Below, one piece after another: positions 1 to 9,053 of a DNA stretch of 64,000 nt; position 1 is the stretch's first letter; each line of letters begins with the position of its first letter. Both the position numbers and the translations under genes were made by a program. The notes below the pieces were generated by a model, which worked only from the letters and a program-made list of their open reading frames with translations, was not told where the DNA came from and did no database searches. This DNA comes from Pseudanabaena sp. FACHB-1998 (GTDB taxonomy: Bacteria; Cyanobacteriota; Cyanobacteriia; Pseudanabaenales; Pseudanabaenaceae), in NCBI RefSeq assembly GCF_014696355.1, contig NZ_JACJQA010000045.1, forward strand, positions 62,001 through 126,000. Direction: 5' to 3'.

Positions 1-2
1 TT

Positions 3-902
3 CATATAGCATTTTGTATTGACAAAAATTATATTCAACACTGTGCAGTAACTATTACATCTATTTTTAATAATACAATAGCATCTAACATATCAATATC
101 AATTATTTACAGCAATATTGATGATAAATCAAAATTAAAACTTGATTCATACATTAGAAAATTTACCTCTGATGTAAAATTTATATTAATCAATGAAAAG
201 CGATTAAAAAGATTTCCAGTCTCAGATCATATTACTTTAGCTAGCTATTATCGAATCTTTTTAGCAGATCTTCTAGACTCAGAAATAAAAAAAGTTGTTT
301 TCTTAGATTGTGACTTAATTGTTAGAAAAGATATTGTCGAGCTATGGAGCATTGATGTATCGAATTATAGCCATGCTGCGGCAATTGAAAATGGAGTAGA
401 TATTGCTCATAAAGATTCTATAGGAATAAAAGAGAATTTTCACTATTTTAACGCTGGTGTTATGTTGATAAATTTAGAATATTGGAGATCTAATAGCGTA
501 GCTGAAAAAGCTGTGGAATATATAAATAAAAATACAAATAAAATTCAATTATGGGATCAGGATGTATTAAATTTTATATTACAGTCACAATGGTTAGTTA
601 TTAATTCCACTTGGAATGCTACTTGGATTGTTTTTATGAGTTCTGCTTGGACAAATTACAACTTTACAACACTAAAGTGTCAAGAATTAAAAGATATTAG
701 TTTAGATCCTAGTATCATTCATTTTACTGGATCTGAAAAACCTTGGCATAGTTATTATGAGCATCCTTATAAAGACGAATACTATAATTATCTGAATAAA
801 ACTCCTTGGCAAAAATTTAGACCTATAAATAGACCTAACTTACTTGCAAAATTCTTGATAAGAATCAAGAAAATTATGTCTTGGTTTAACAATATTTTAT
901 GA
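3..902 (+). CDS. Family 8 glycosyltransferase (5' end cut by window)
   Basis: The open frame runs in from the left edge, and about 299 residues are visible. The first visible residues (IAFCIDKNY) match the usual beginning of GT8 enzymes, so only a few codons are probably missing. A DCD metal/nucleotide-sugar motif lies at visible residues 102-104, after the typical ASYYRIFLADLL segment. The C-terminal part carries HFTGSEKPW, the GT8 motif near the acceptor site. GT8 enzymes are retaining transferases that use UDP-sugars; the actual sugar cannot be read from the sequence. The stop overlaps the next start in an ATGA tetranucleotide, so the two are translationally coupled. The DNA is strongly AT-rich and lacks HIP1. 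Confidence 0.88.
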   Translation, partial: HIAFCIDKNYIQHCAVTITSIFNNTIASNISISIIYSNIDDKSKLKLDSYIRKFTSDVKFILINEKRLKRFPVSDHITLASYYRIFLADLLDSEIKKVVFLDCDLIVRKDIVELWSIDVSNYSHAAAIENGVDIAHKDSIGIKENFHYFNAGVMLINLEYWRSNSVAEKAVEYINKNTNKIQLWDQDVLNFILQSQWLVINSTWNATWIVFMSSAWTNYNFTTLKCQELKDISLDPSIIHFTGSEKPWHSYYEHPYKDEYYNYLNKTPWQKFRPINRPNLLAKFLIRIKKIMSWFNNIL

Positions 903-1843
903 AAGAGATACTGTACATTCCTATTATATTTATCCATTATGGTGACAGTGATTATCTAAGATATACACTCAAGTCAGCTAGAATATTTAATCCTAAAACT
1001 AGAATTATTCTATTAGGTGATCAGCTTAATCAACACTATATCAATCTAAATATTGAGCATTTTTTCTTTGATAAATATAGCAATTCTTCAGAAATTCTTT
1101 TGTTTAAAAAAGTATACAAGTTTATTGCTGGGAATAAACATGGAAAAAATGAGTGGACTCAATTTGTATTTCAACGCTGGTTCCATATTTTTGAGTTTAT
1201 TCAATCTGAGTCAATTGAACAATTTTGGACGTTTGACTCTGACAACCTTATATTTACAGACTTACAAAAATATGTACCTCTTCTCTCAAACTATGACTGC
1301 ACCGAACAATGTAATGGCTGTTGTATGAATGGATTTGTAAATAGTCCAAAAATTGTCAAAGGTTACATTGATACAATTAATAATTTGTTTATGGACTCAA
1401 ATTATTTAGAGAAACAAATTCAGGAATTTGTTGATTATCCAGATTATGCTTTTACTGAAATGAGAGCATACTATGAATATCGAAAAACAAATAATCTAAA
1501 TAGCATTCGACTCCAAAATATATCAAAGAATGAAACATTTGATGAATGCTTCTGCCAAGAGCATGGCATGGAATTTATAAATGGAAAGAAAAAACTTTGT
1601 TTTAAAGAAGGAATTGTTTATCAAATAAACAAACTAGATCAAAAGCCAGTAAAAGTAAATACAATTAATATGAGTTGGGCTAAATTATATCTCATAGAAG
1701 AAATATTTACCTACACTGTAAATAACCATTTCGATTTATTTCCTAAAAATTATTTTATTATTCTCTGTATTACTAGATGTAAATTCTATATTTTAAAGTT
1801 GATATCCACTATCAAAAAGCTTTTTATCAATCTAAATCTATAG
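899..1843 (+). CDS. Putative glycosyltransferase of unfamiliar family
   Basis: A 314-residue soluble protein that I cannot assign to a numbered GT family. A GT-A-like layout is suggested by an N-terminal beta strand (YIPIIFIHYGDSDYLRYTLKSA, resembling the start of sugar-nucleotide transferases) and a DSD motif at residues 113-115 in FWTFDSDNLIF. A Cys-rich patch (CTEQCNGCC) follows at about residues 135-143. It overlaps the preceding GT8 by four bases and is followed closely by a GNT-I-like transferase, so a role in building the same glycan is the simplest inference. It could also be a mannosyl- or polysaccharide-pyruvyl-type enzyme. AT-rich, no HIP1. Confidence 0.6.
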   Translation: MKEILYIPIIFIHYGDSDYLRYTLKSARIFNPKTRIILLGDQLNQHYINLNIEHFFFDKYSNSSEILLFKKVYKFIAGNKHGKNEWTQFVFQRWFHIFEFIQSESIEQFWTFDSDNLIFTDLQKYVPLLSNYDCTEQCNGCCMNGFVNSPKIVKGYIDTINNLFMDSNYLEKQIQEFVDYPDYAFTEMRAYYEYRKTNNLNSIRLQNISKNETFDECFCQEHGMEFINGKKKLCFKEGIVYQINKLDQKPVKVNTINMSWAKLYLIEEIFTYTVNNHFDLFPKNYFIILCITRCKFYILKLISTIKKLFINLNL

Positions 1844-1853
1844 TCTAAATCTA

Positions 1854-2750
1854 ATGCTAAAAACTCCGATCGCTTTTTTGATTTTCCGTCGTCCTGACCT
1901 TACGTCTAAGGTGTTTGAAGCCATTAGGCAAGTTCAGCCACGACAATTGTTTATCGTTGCTGATGGCGCTCGAAATGAGACAGAAGATATATTATGTCAG
2001 CAAGCTCGCGCTGTAACTGAAGTTATTAATTGGGATTGTGAGGTGTTTAGAAACTATTCTGAAGAAAATCTTGGTTGCCGTAAGCGAGTAAGTAGTGGAC
2101 TAGATTGGGTTTTTTCCCAAGTGGAAGAAGCTATTATTCTAGAAGATGATTGTCTACCCCATTTGTCATTTTTTGATTATTGCCAAAATTTGTTGGAATA
2201 CTATCGTGAAGATCAACGAATTATGGGAATTAGTGGCAATAATTTTCAGAATGGAAAACATAAAAATGAATATAGTTACTACTTCTCAAAGTACAATCAT
2301 TGTTGGGGATGGGCGACATGGCGGCGGGCTTGGAAATATTGGGATTGCAGTCCTGTAAAATGGATAGAATTTCATAAAATGGGCTTATTAAGAACTATAT
2401 GTGAAGATCCCTACGAACATAAATACTGGGAAATGATATTTGATGAAATTTTCTTAAAAGGTAAACCTGATACTTGGGACTATATTTGGACTTTTACCTG
2501 TTGGTCGCAGGGCGGCTTAACGATCCTACCAAATGTTAATTTAGTCTCCAATATTGGTTTTGGCAAAGATGCTACTCATACTCATAAAGAGAGTCATTTC
2601 GCTAATATGAAAACCAATGAAATCATTTCAATTAAACATCCTCCTTTTATGATTAGGAACTTAGAAGCTGATAACTACACCTACAGAAAACATTACGCAA
2701 GTAAGTTTCAATTGATTAAGAAATTGATTAAATCTAAGTTAAAAAAATAG
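1854..2750 (+). CDS. GNT-I-like / GT2-fold glycosyltransferase (HlpA-like)
   Basis: A 298-residue protein starting with a GT-A strand (KTPIAFLIFRRPDLTSKVFEAI) and carrying LEDDC at residues 96-100, the acidic motif that binds the metal-nucleotide sugar. The following YYREDQRIMGISGNNF and HCWGWATWRRAW segments are typical of bacterial proteins often annotated as 'hemolytic protein HlpA-like' or nucleotide-diphospho-sugar transferases. The likely role is adding one sugar to a cell-surface glycan. It starts 10 bases after the preceding stop, consistent with an operon. Donor and acceptor are unknown. Confidence 0.8.
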   Translation: MLKTPIAFLIFRRPDLTSKVFEAIRQVQPRQLFIVADGARNETEDILCQQARAVTEVINWDCEVFRNYSEENLGCRKRVSSGLDWVFSQVEEAIILEDDCLPHLSFFDYCQNLLEYYREDQRIMGISGNNFQNGKHKNEYSYYFSKYNHCWGWATWRRAWKYWDCSPVKWIEFHKMGLLRTICEDPYEHKYWEMIFDEIFLKGKPDTWDYIWTFTCWSQGGLTILPNVNLVSNIGFGKDATHTHKESHFANMKTNEIISIKHPPFMIRNLEADNYTYRKHYASKFQLIKKLIKSKLKK

Positions 2751-2819
2751 TAGAGTTAATACGATGCTTGAAGCTGCATTAACATAAAATCTGGATATAA
2801 GTAATGGAGTTAATAATTG

Positions 2820-3629
2820 ATGAATGACATAGTATGTCCTATTTCTCAAAAATCAATGAAGCCGATCTTTGCTGAGACTATTTTAAATAAATATCTGGTT
2901 ACTTACTACTATTGTGAAGAAAGTGGTTTATTAAAAACAGAAACTGCCTATTGGCTGGATGAAGCATATATTTCACCCATAGCTAACACAGACACAGGAA
3001 TTTTACAAAGAAATATATATAACAGCTTGTTTCTTGAAGTATTACTTGGAAATTTATTTAAAGGAGAGGGAAAATTCCTTGATATATCAGGTGGATATGG
3101 AATCTTAGCTAGATTGATGAGAGATAAGGGATTTGATTTTTATACAACTGATAAATATTGTTCAAATATATTTGCAAATAATTTTGAACCAGAAATAGGA
3201 TTTAAAGCTAATGCACTTTGTGCCTTTGAAGTGCTAGAACACATAGAAAATCCTAAACTTTTTTTGAGTAATACATTAGAAGAATTTAATTGTAGAACTT
3301 TAATATTCTCTACTGAAACATTCTTAAACGATCAAATTCCTGACAAGAGTTGGCAATATTATTCCTTTGAAACTGGACAACATATAACATTTTATCAGCC
3401 TAGAACTTTACAGCTATTAGCTGATTCATTACAACTTTCATACTATATGATCAATCCAAGTATGCACCTTATTACAGATTTAAAGCTGTCGCCAACACTT
3501 AGATATATAATATCTAAGTATAAGCTTCTAAAAATCCTTTCATTATGTTTTGAGTTTAAGTTTCCAAATAAGAGTAAATCCTTGGATGATCATATTTATA
3601 TTAGCAAAGGATTAAAAAAGAGTAGATGA
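2820..3629 (+). CDS. Class I SAM-dependent methyltransferase
   Basis: I place the start at the ATG at 2820, with GGAG ten bases upstream, rather than the TTG one codon earlier. Motif I is FLDISGGYG (residues 86-94, SAM-binding loop), and ALCAFEVLEHIENP (about 135-148) is the Methyltransf_11/23-type motif. An N-terminal segment with CPIS and YYCEESG resembles the small metal-like knuckle of C-methyltransferases, but only single cysteines are present. In this cluster it probably methylates a sugar or a glycan terminus. Its end overlaps the next gene in an ATGA. Confidence 0.8.
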   Translation: MNDIVCPISQKSMKPIFAETILNKYLVTYYYCEESGLLKTETAYWLDEAYISPIANTDTGILQRNIYNSLFLEVLLGNLFKGEGKFLDISGGYGILARLMRDKGFDFYTTDKYCSNIFANNFEPEIGFKANALCAFEVLEHIENPKLFLSNTLEEFNCRTLIFSTETFLNDQIPDKSWQYYSFETGQHITFYQPRTLQLLADSLQLSYYMINPSMHLITDLKLSPTLRYIISKYKLLKILSLCFEFKFPNKSKSLDDHIYISKGLKKSR

Positions 3630-4723
3630 ATATTTTCTATGACGGAGAGATTTATGCCACTTACTCCAATAGAGTAGGTGGCATCAGTAGATATTTTGAT
3701 AATTTAATTAGTAGATTACCTGAAAATTTTTACCCTGTATTAACAACTGCACGCGATCGTAACGGAAGCCATCCAAATCATCCAAACTTAAAACTCTGTT
3801 ACTATAATTTCAATTTCCGTCCTAGAGCCATAAGTAAGATCTTTAGAAATAAATATTTTCAGTCTCTCTCCAGTCATTTTCATCCACAGATAGCCCATCC
3901 CACTTATTACTTACTAATGACAGGGAGGGAAATCAGCGAATATAAATGTCCCACTGTCATTACAGTTTATGACATGATCCACGAGATATTTGCCGAATCA
4001 GTAAAAGGCTACAGACAAGTAGTTGCCTTTAAGAAAAAAGCACTTTTCTCATCTCAATCAATACTTTGTATTTCAGAAAATACGAAGAGAGACTTATTAG
4101 AGCGATATCCTTCATTAGAAGATCGCGTAACTGTGACTCTACTTGCTACCGAACTAAATAAAAGTTACATATGTCATTCCAATCTTGTCCCTGAAAAACC
4201 ATATTATTTATACGTTGGTAGTCGGGAAAGTTATAAGAATTTTGATAGATTGCTACTGGCTTTTAGCCATATAGTCACTAAGTTCCCTGAGATATTACTA
4301 TGCGTTGTTGGGGCTAGTTTAAATAAAGCTGAAAGCAAACGTATTATGGAACTTAATCTTGCTAATCATATAAAGTGCTACAGTTCTGCTAGTGATAGTC
4401 TACTTGCTACACTTTATAATTCTAGTATTGCACTTGTTTATCCCTCACTTTACGAAGGATTTGGCATCCCCCCATTGGAGGCTATGTCCTGTGGGACAAC
4501 AGTTATTGCTTCAGCTTCATCTAGTATTCCGGAAGTAGTGGGAGAAGCAGGGTTACTTTTTAATCCTACTTCAACGGATGAGCTTGTCGATCAATTATTA
4601 GTTCTCTTAAATAACTCTAGTAAACGAGATATTTTGCTGGAAAAAGGGAGAGAGCAAGTGCAAAAATTTAGTTGGGAAAAAACAACGACAGAAACCGTTA
4701 ATGTCTATAAATCATTACTTTAG
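3626..4723 (+). CDS. Family 4 glycosyltransferase (GT-B)
   Basis: A 365-residue GT-B enzyme. The N-terminal half begins with an acceptor-side strand and a GGISRY loop. The C-terminal half has [20 protein letters not shown] and the EGFGIPPLE segment (residues 277-285), the E-x7-E donor-binding motif of GT4 retaining transferases, followed by [12 protein letters not shown]. Similar enzymes are mannosyl- or rhamnosyltransferases of O-antigen and exopolysaccharide clusters. The next gene makes a GDP-deoxymannose precursor, so a GDP-sugar donor is plausible but inferred. It is coupled to the methyltransferase by a four-base overlap. Confidence 0.9.
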   Translation: MNIFYDGEIYATYSNRVGGISRYFDNLISRLPENFYPVLTTARDRNGSHPNHPNLKLCYYNFNFRPRAISKIFRNKYFQSLSSHFHPQIAHPTYYLLMTGREISEYKCPTVITVYDMIHEIFAESVKGYRQVVAFKKKALFSSQSILCISENTKRDLLERYPSLEDRVTVTLLATELNKSYICHSNLVPEKPYYLYVGSRESYKNFDRLLLAFSHIVTKFPEILLCVVGASLNKAESKRIMELNLANHIKCYSSASDSLLATLYNSSIALVYPSLYEGFGIPPLEAMSCGTTVIASASSSIPEVVGEAGLLFNPTSTDELVDQLLVLLNNSSKRDILLEKGREQVQKFSWEKTTTETVNVYKSLL

Positions 4724-4751
4724 TTACTCATTTAACTGAGGATTCAATAAA

Positions 4752-5711
4752 ATGAAAAGAGCTTTAATTTGTGGTATATCAGGTCAAGATGGAACCTATC
4801 TAGCACAAATGCTCTTGAATCAAGGTTACGAAATTTGGGGAACATCTCGTGATGCGCAGATGACAAATTTCCATAACCTTGTAACTATTGGGATAAAGCA
4901 TAAAGTAAAACTGGTATCAATGGCTCTAAATGATTTTCGGAGTGTTCTGCAAGCTCTAACCTTATGTAAGCCTGATGAAATTTATAACCTCGCTGGACAA
5001 AGTTCGGTCGGATTGTCATTTGAGCAACCTGTAGAAACTTTAGAAAGTATTGCCACGGGAACATTGAATCTACTAGAAGCAATTCGCTTTTTGGGCTTGC
5101 CAGTGAAATTTTATAATGCTAGTTCTAGTGAATGTTTTGGAAACGTTAATGAGAATGAGGCTGACGAGAATACTCCTTTTCGTCCACGTAGTCCCTATGG
5201 AGTCGCTAAAGCAGCAGCATTTTGGGAAGTAGTAAACTATCGAGAAGCTTATGGTTTATTTGCTTGTTCGGGAATTTTATTTAATCATGAGTCCCCATTA
5301 CGTCCAGAAAGATTTGTGACACAAAAAATTGTTTCAGCAGCTTGTCGTATTGCTAGGGGATCAAATGAAACTTTATATTTAGGGAATATAGATATTAAAA
5401 GAGATTGGGGATGGGCTCCAGAATATGTAGTTGCGATGTTTTTAATGTTGCAAAAGTCAGAGCCGACAGATTATGTGATAGCCACAGGAGAAAGTCATTC
5501 TCTGTTAGATTTTGTCTCAGAAGCTTTTGAATACCTAGATTTAGATTGGAAGCACTATGTAAGTATAGATATTCAACTTATGCGACCAAACGATTTAGGA
5601 ATAGGTCTAGGAAATGCATCTAAAGCCAAGACACAACTAGGGTGGCAAGCTAATTATAAAATGAAGGATGTCGTCAGAGAGATGATTAAGTATAATCTTA
5701 TGAATAAGTAG
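4752..5711 (+). CDS. gmd: GDP-mannose 4,6-dehydratase family enzyme
   Basis: A short-chain dehydrogenase-type nucleotide-sugar enzyme of 319 residues. The NADP-binding GISGQDG is at 8-14. ASSSECFG (about 123-130) holds the acid/base residues Ser and Glu127, and the active-site pair is Y149/K153 in SPYGVAK. ILFNHESPLRPERFVTQKI and RDWGWAPEYV are family hallmarks. It converts GDP-mannose to GDP-4-keto-6-deoxymannose, the branch point to GDP-rhamnose, fucose or perosamine. The reductase or aminotransferase needed to finish the pathway is not in the window. It is slightly shorter than typical Gmd, and Ser replaces the usual Thr of the catalytic TSE. A GAGGA ribosome site precedes the ATG by nine bases. 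Confidence 0.85.
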   Translation: MKRALICGISGQDGTYLAQMLLNQGYEIWGTSRDAQMTNFHNLVTIGIKHKVKLVSMALNDFRSVLQALTLCKPDEIYNLAGQSSVGLSFEQPVETLESIATGTLNLLEAIRFLGLPVKFYNASSSECFGNVNENEADENTPFRPRSPYGVAKAAAFWEVVNYREAYGLFACSGILFNHESPLRPERFVTQKIVSAACRIARGSNETLYLGNIDIKRDWGWAPEYVVAMFLMLQKSEPTDYVIATGESHSLLDFVSEAFEYLDLDWKHYVSIDIQLMRPNDLGIGLGNASKAKTQLGWQANYKMKDVVREMIKYNLMNK

Positions 5712-5756
5712 TGACTATTAAAGCGTTACAAGCGCTCTAAAGGAAGAGTAATAGAG

Positions 5757-6575
5757 ATGTCTATTCATATCATTGTTCCTGTTCATAATCGCAAATCTCT
5801 TACGTTAGCTTGTCTGGAGAATTTAAAAATCAATGGCGATTTGCAAAAATATCAGGTAGTAGTGATTGATGATGGATCGAGCGATCGCACTGTCGAAGAA
5901 ATTACCACAAACTATCCCGAAGTGATTATTCTTAGGGGTGATGGAAATCTTTGGTGGACGGGGGCAATGGCTTTAGGCATGACCTATGCCTATGAAAGAG
6001 GGGCAAACTATTTTATTTGGTTAAATGATGATAGTTTGCCTGCAATGAATACCTTAGATTTATTAATTGATTTTTTGCGATCGCATCCTAATTCAATTGT
6101 TGGCGCAGCTTGTTATGCGTCGGAAACAGGAGAGTTAGTAGAGACTGGTTTTAAAGGACGACAAAGAATAAAAGCTATAGAAAATGAATTAGTAGAAGTT
6201 GATGGGTTAAGTGGTTATTGTGTGGGTATGGAATCAAGTATATTTAAAGAAATTGGCGCTCCTGATGCTGTTAGATTTCGTCAATATGCAGGGGATGGAA
6301 TGTATACCCTTAAAGCAACTAGGGCAGGATTTAGAGCTTATATTTTAGGAAATGCAAAAGTAATCTTAGCCGAGGAAAAAGATCCAATTCACAACTTTAG
6401 TAGTTATATTCAAAAATTTAAAAAATATACTTTTAAATCAATTTTCTGGAACTATAAATCTCCCTATCATCTACCCACTCAGTTTTATTATCATACTTAT
6501 AAATATGGTTATTTAATTGGTTTACCACTATTTATAATTAAAGCAACTTCTTGGGTAATAAGTTTCTATGTCTAA
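5757..6575 (+). CDS. Family 2 glycosyltransferase (rhamnosyltransferase-like)
   Basis: A 272-residue GT-A inverting transferase. It has HIIVPVHNR at the N-terminus, DDGSSD (about 39-43), NLWWTGAMA and the metal-binding LNDDS (90-93). This GNLWWTGA version is typical of WbbL/rhamnosyltransferase-like GT2 proteins. It is the first gene of the window with a perfect HIP1 octamer (5881-5888), and base composition moves toward the genome norm from here on. Its last eight bases overlap the start of the following GT4 gene, so the two are co-translated. Confidence 0.88.
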   Translation: MSIHIIVPVHNRKSLTLACLENLKINGDLQKYQVVVIDDGSSDRTVEEITTNYPEVIILRGDGNLWWTGAMALGMTYAYERGANYFIWLNDDSLPAMNTLDLLIDFLRSHPNSIVGAACYASETGELVETGFKGRQRIKAIENELVEVDGLSGYCVGMESSIFKEIGAPDAVRFRQYAGDGMYTLKATRAGFRAYILGNAKVILAEEKDPIHNFSSYIQKFKKYTFKSIFWNYKSPYHLPTQFYYHTYKYGYLIGLPLFIIKATSWVISFYV

Positions 6576-7803
6576 ACCACTACATATTGTGATGATTCAC
6601 GATCGCTATCAATATGTTGGTGGTGAGGATGTCTCGACTGATGCTGATGTGGAACTGTTGCGCGAATATGGTCATCAAGTGACACTAATTGAGGTTCACA
6701 ATGACATTATTAAGGCTTATTCTCAATTTGAGAAACTTAAACTATTTGCCCAGACGGCTTGGAATTTTCAAGTTTATCGCGAGATGCGATCGCAGTTCCA
6801 AAAACTCCAGCCCGATCTTGTTCATGTACAGAACTTCTTTCCCCTATTTTCCCCCTCTGTCCATGCGGCGGCGCGATCGCTAAATATCCCTACAGTCCAA
6901 CATCTGCATAACTTCCGTTTAGGTTGTCTAAATGGATATTTGCTCAAGGATGGCAAAATCTGTGAAGCCTGTGTGGGTCGAAATCCTTGGCGAGGGGTAG
7001 TTTATGGCTGTTATCGCCAATCTGTGATCGCTTCTATAGCAGTGTGGGCAATGGTGTCAGTTAATCGATGGCGGCGTACTTGGACGCAGGATGTGAATGC
7101 ATTCATTACTCCTAGCCATTTTGCCGCTCGAAAACTGATAGAGATGGGGATTCCTCGCGATCGCCTCTATGTGAAACCCTATGTAATTAATCCCCCAAAT
7201 AATCTCCATGATGCTGAACATCAAGATATTGTTATAAATTCTAGACATAGGGATACGGTTAATTTTCTGTTTGTGGGTCGATTATCGCCAGAAAAAGGCG
7301 TAATCAACTTATTAAAAGCATGGGCAGAATTAAATAGAACTGATTGGCAGTTAAATATTGTGGGGGAAGGGGATGAGAAGCTTACTTTACAGGGCTTTGT
7401 TAAGGATTTCGGTTTAACTAATGTTCAATTTTTTGGATATTTACCACCTTCCAAAATCATAGAAATCATGCAAACTGCAACAGCGATCGTCGTACCTTCA
7501 CAATGGTATGAAACCTTTGGGCGGGTTGTAGTTGAATCTTTTGCCTGTGAGAAACCCGTTCTCGCTTCTGATTTGGGCGCTCTATCGGAATTGATTACTC
7601 CTGAGCATAATGGATTGCTAATTTCTAGCGATCGCCCCAGCGATTCTCTCAGTAGTGCATGGGCAGAAAAATTATACTGGTGCGGCACAAATCTTGAAGC
7701 TTTGGCAATTCTCGGGAAGAATGCATCTCAAACTTATCAAGAACTTTACACTCGGTCTACCAATTATCAGCAGTTAATGGAAATATATGCTTCAGTTCTA
7801 TAG
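6568..7803 (+). CDS. Family 4 glycosyltransferase with Cys cluster
   Basis: A 411-residue GT-B enzyme. The Rossmann half begins HIVMIHDRYQYVGGE. The C-terminal half has FLFVGRLSPEKGVINLLKAW and WYETFGRVVVESFACEKPVLASDLGAL, the GT4 donor site. Four cysteines at residues 120, 132, 135 and 148 (GCLNG...CEAC...YGCYR) sit in the acceptor domain and could form a structural metal knuckle, as in a subgroup of GT4 proteins. It is the last gene of the glycan cluster; an array of small repeats follows at once. It contains several HIP1 sites, unlike the genes at the cluster's start. Confidence 0.9.
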   Translation: MSKPLHIVMIHDRYQYVGGEDVSTDADVELLREYGHQVTLIEVHNDIIKAYSQFEKLKLFAQTAWNFQVYREMRSQFQKLQPDLVHVQNFFPLFSPSVHAAARSLNIPTVQHLHNFRLGCLNGYLLKDGKICEACVGRNPWRGVVYGCYRQSVIASIAVWAMVSVNRWRRTWTQDVNAFITPSHFAARKLIEMGIPRDRLYVKPYVINPPNNLHDAEHQDIVINSRHRDTVNFLFVGRLSPEKGVINLLKAWAELNRTDWQLNIVGEGDEKLTLQGFVKDFGLTNVQFFGYLPPSKIIEIMQTATAIVVPSQWYETFGRVVVESFACEKPVLASDLGALSELITPEHNGLLISSDRPSDSLSSAWAEKLYWCGTNLEALAILGKNASQTYQELYTRSTNYQQLMEIYASVL

Positions 7804-7889
7804 CTCATCCCATAAGAAAAACACAAGGCGGACGTATCAGGTTGTGGGAGGGGCAAAGATCGCGCTACATCCACCTAAAACCCGTAAAT

Positions 7890-8090
7890 TATAGCTATAA
7901 CCAGTCTTGTTACTCCCTTCTCACTCAAGAAATAGCTATGCGCGGCTTCGCCGCGCATAGCTATTTCTTGGTTTTATATGTATATTTCTTCGGTGGGAAG
8001 GGAGTAGGACACAAAGCCCAAGAAGAGAGGGGCGGCGCTTCGCGCCGCCCCTCTCTTCTTGGGCTTTGGTAATGCAAGTCACTACAGCTA
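7890..8090. repeat. Type A MITE-like element carrying a nested type B element
   Basis: The outer ends are TATAGCTATAACCAGTCTTG at the left and a right end reading (reverse complement) TAGCTGTAGTGACTTGCATT. Both match the ends of the uninterrupted type A copies at 37206-37318 and 63244-63357. The inner core is a 27-bp stem with a TTC loop (8012-8068). Between CTTG and AGGACACAAA, which are contiguous in the copy at 37206-37318, this copy has an additional ~96 bp: the type B element. It fills the gap after the last glycosyltransferase. A 76-codon reading frame across it is an artefact of the palindromes. Confidence 0.75.
7911..8006. repeat. Type B palindromic element (nested)
   Basis: The ends are TACTCCCTTC and GAAGGGAGTA, perfect inverted repeats. 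The core is a 21-bp stem with a TTC loop (7926-7970). Related copies with the same ends lie at 33357-33452 and 60727-60811. The TA at each end could be the TA target duplication typical of IS630/mariner-mobilised MITEs (inference). Confidence 0.65.
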
Positions 8091-8100
8091 CCTATCAACT

Positions 8101-8190
8101 CACGAAAGTGTGACAACACTTTTGTGAATCAAAAAGCCGATCCAGCAAGGTTTTTCAAAACTAAAAAATGGCACAGCCATTTTTAGTTTT
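8101..8190. repeat. Type C double-hairpin repeat
   Basis: A hairpin around CACGAAAGTG/CACTTTTGTG is followed by an AAAAAGCCGATCCAGCAAGG spacer and a second hairpin with AAATGGC-ACA-GCCATTT. The same arrangement recurs at 47717-47819. It directly adjoins the type A element. Confidence 0.6.
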
Positions 8191-8267
8191 GGTACTTAAA
8201 AGCAGTGAGTTATGATTATTTTAGATTGTGCAGACTCAAGGCGTATATTTGTGCGAAAGGAAAAACT

Positions 8268-9053
8268 ATGACTTTTACCTTAGATCCATCTAGCGATCGC
8301 GTCACACTTCCCGACCATACTCAACTTCCAGAATCTGACGGTACGTTTGTGAAAAATTTTCAAGAACATCCGCAAAGTATCCTGCTCACTGATTCGATTG
8401 AGCCGATTTTGCAAAAATATCATCCTGATGGACAGTACGCGATCGGGCAGGATTCGGGCATCTATTGGCGTATGACAGAACCACCCGAAAAGGGAGCCGA
8501 AGCACCCGATTGGTTTTATGTGCCGAATGTGCCGCCAACCTTAGATGGTCAGACGCGCCGCTCCTATGTGCTTTGGCAAGAATTTATTGCGCCTCTAGTT
8601 ATTTTGGAATTTGTGTCTGGAACTGGTAAAGAAGAACGCGATCGCACTCCTTGGACAGGTAAATTTTTCATCTATGAGCAGGTGATTCGTCCTGCTTTTT
8701 ATGGAATTTACGAAGTACAAAAAGCCAGCATTGAGCTATATCGCCATGTGACCAATCACTTTGAATTGGTTCCTGCCAATGAGAGGGGGCATTTCCCCAT
8801 TGAGGAGTTAGGCGTGGAACTTGGCATTTGGCAAGGAGTTTACCAAAATTCTGACCTGCCTTGGCTGCGTTGGTGGGATGCTAATGGCAATTTACTGTTA
8901 ACAGGTTGGGAAACCTCTGAGCAAGAAAAGTTAATTGTTAAGCAGGAACGATTAATTGCTGAACAAGAGCGCCAACTGGCAGAACAGGAGCGCAAAAAAA
9001 ATGAGATCTTGATCGCCCAATTACGGGCGGCAGGAATTGAACCGCAGCTATAG
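8268..9053 (+). CDS. Uma2 family (DUF820) putative nuclease with coiled-coil tail
   Basis: I place the start at the ATG at 8268, with an AAAGGA ribosome site seven bases upstream, although the frame is open from 8205. The 261-residue protein has the Uma2 core: APDWFYVPNVPP (the 'PD' strand), IAPLVILEFVSGTGKEERD (the E-x-V strand of the PD-(D/E)XK-like site) and the GKFFIYEQVIRPAFYGIYEV motif. It ends in a Gln/Glu-rich coiled coil (about residues 222-250, repeated EQER). Uma2 proteins are abundant in cyanobacteria; a nuclease role is predicted from fold only. The gene end overlaps the convergent cobT-like gene by six bases. Confidence 0.85.
   Translation: MTFTLDPSSDRVTLPDHTQLPESDGTFVKNFQEHPQSILLTDSIEPILQKYHPDGQYAIGQDSGIYWRMTEPPEKGAEAPDWFYVPNVPPTLDGQTRRSYVLWQEFIAPLVILEFVSGTGKEERDRTPWTGKFFIYEQVIRPAFYGIYEVQKASIELYRHVTNHFELVPANERGHFPIEELGVELGIWQGVYQNSDLPWLRWWDANGNLLLTGWETSEQEKLIVKQERLIAEQERQLAEQERKKNEILIAQLRAAGIEPQL

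Noticed and set aside
7842-8072. 76-codon frame containing RGFAAHSYF and GGASRRPS
   Set aside because: It lies across two palindromic repeats and has no ribosome site; its sequence is the translation of hairpin arms.
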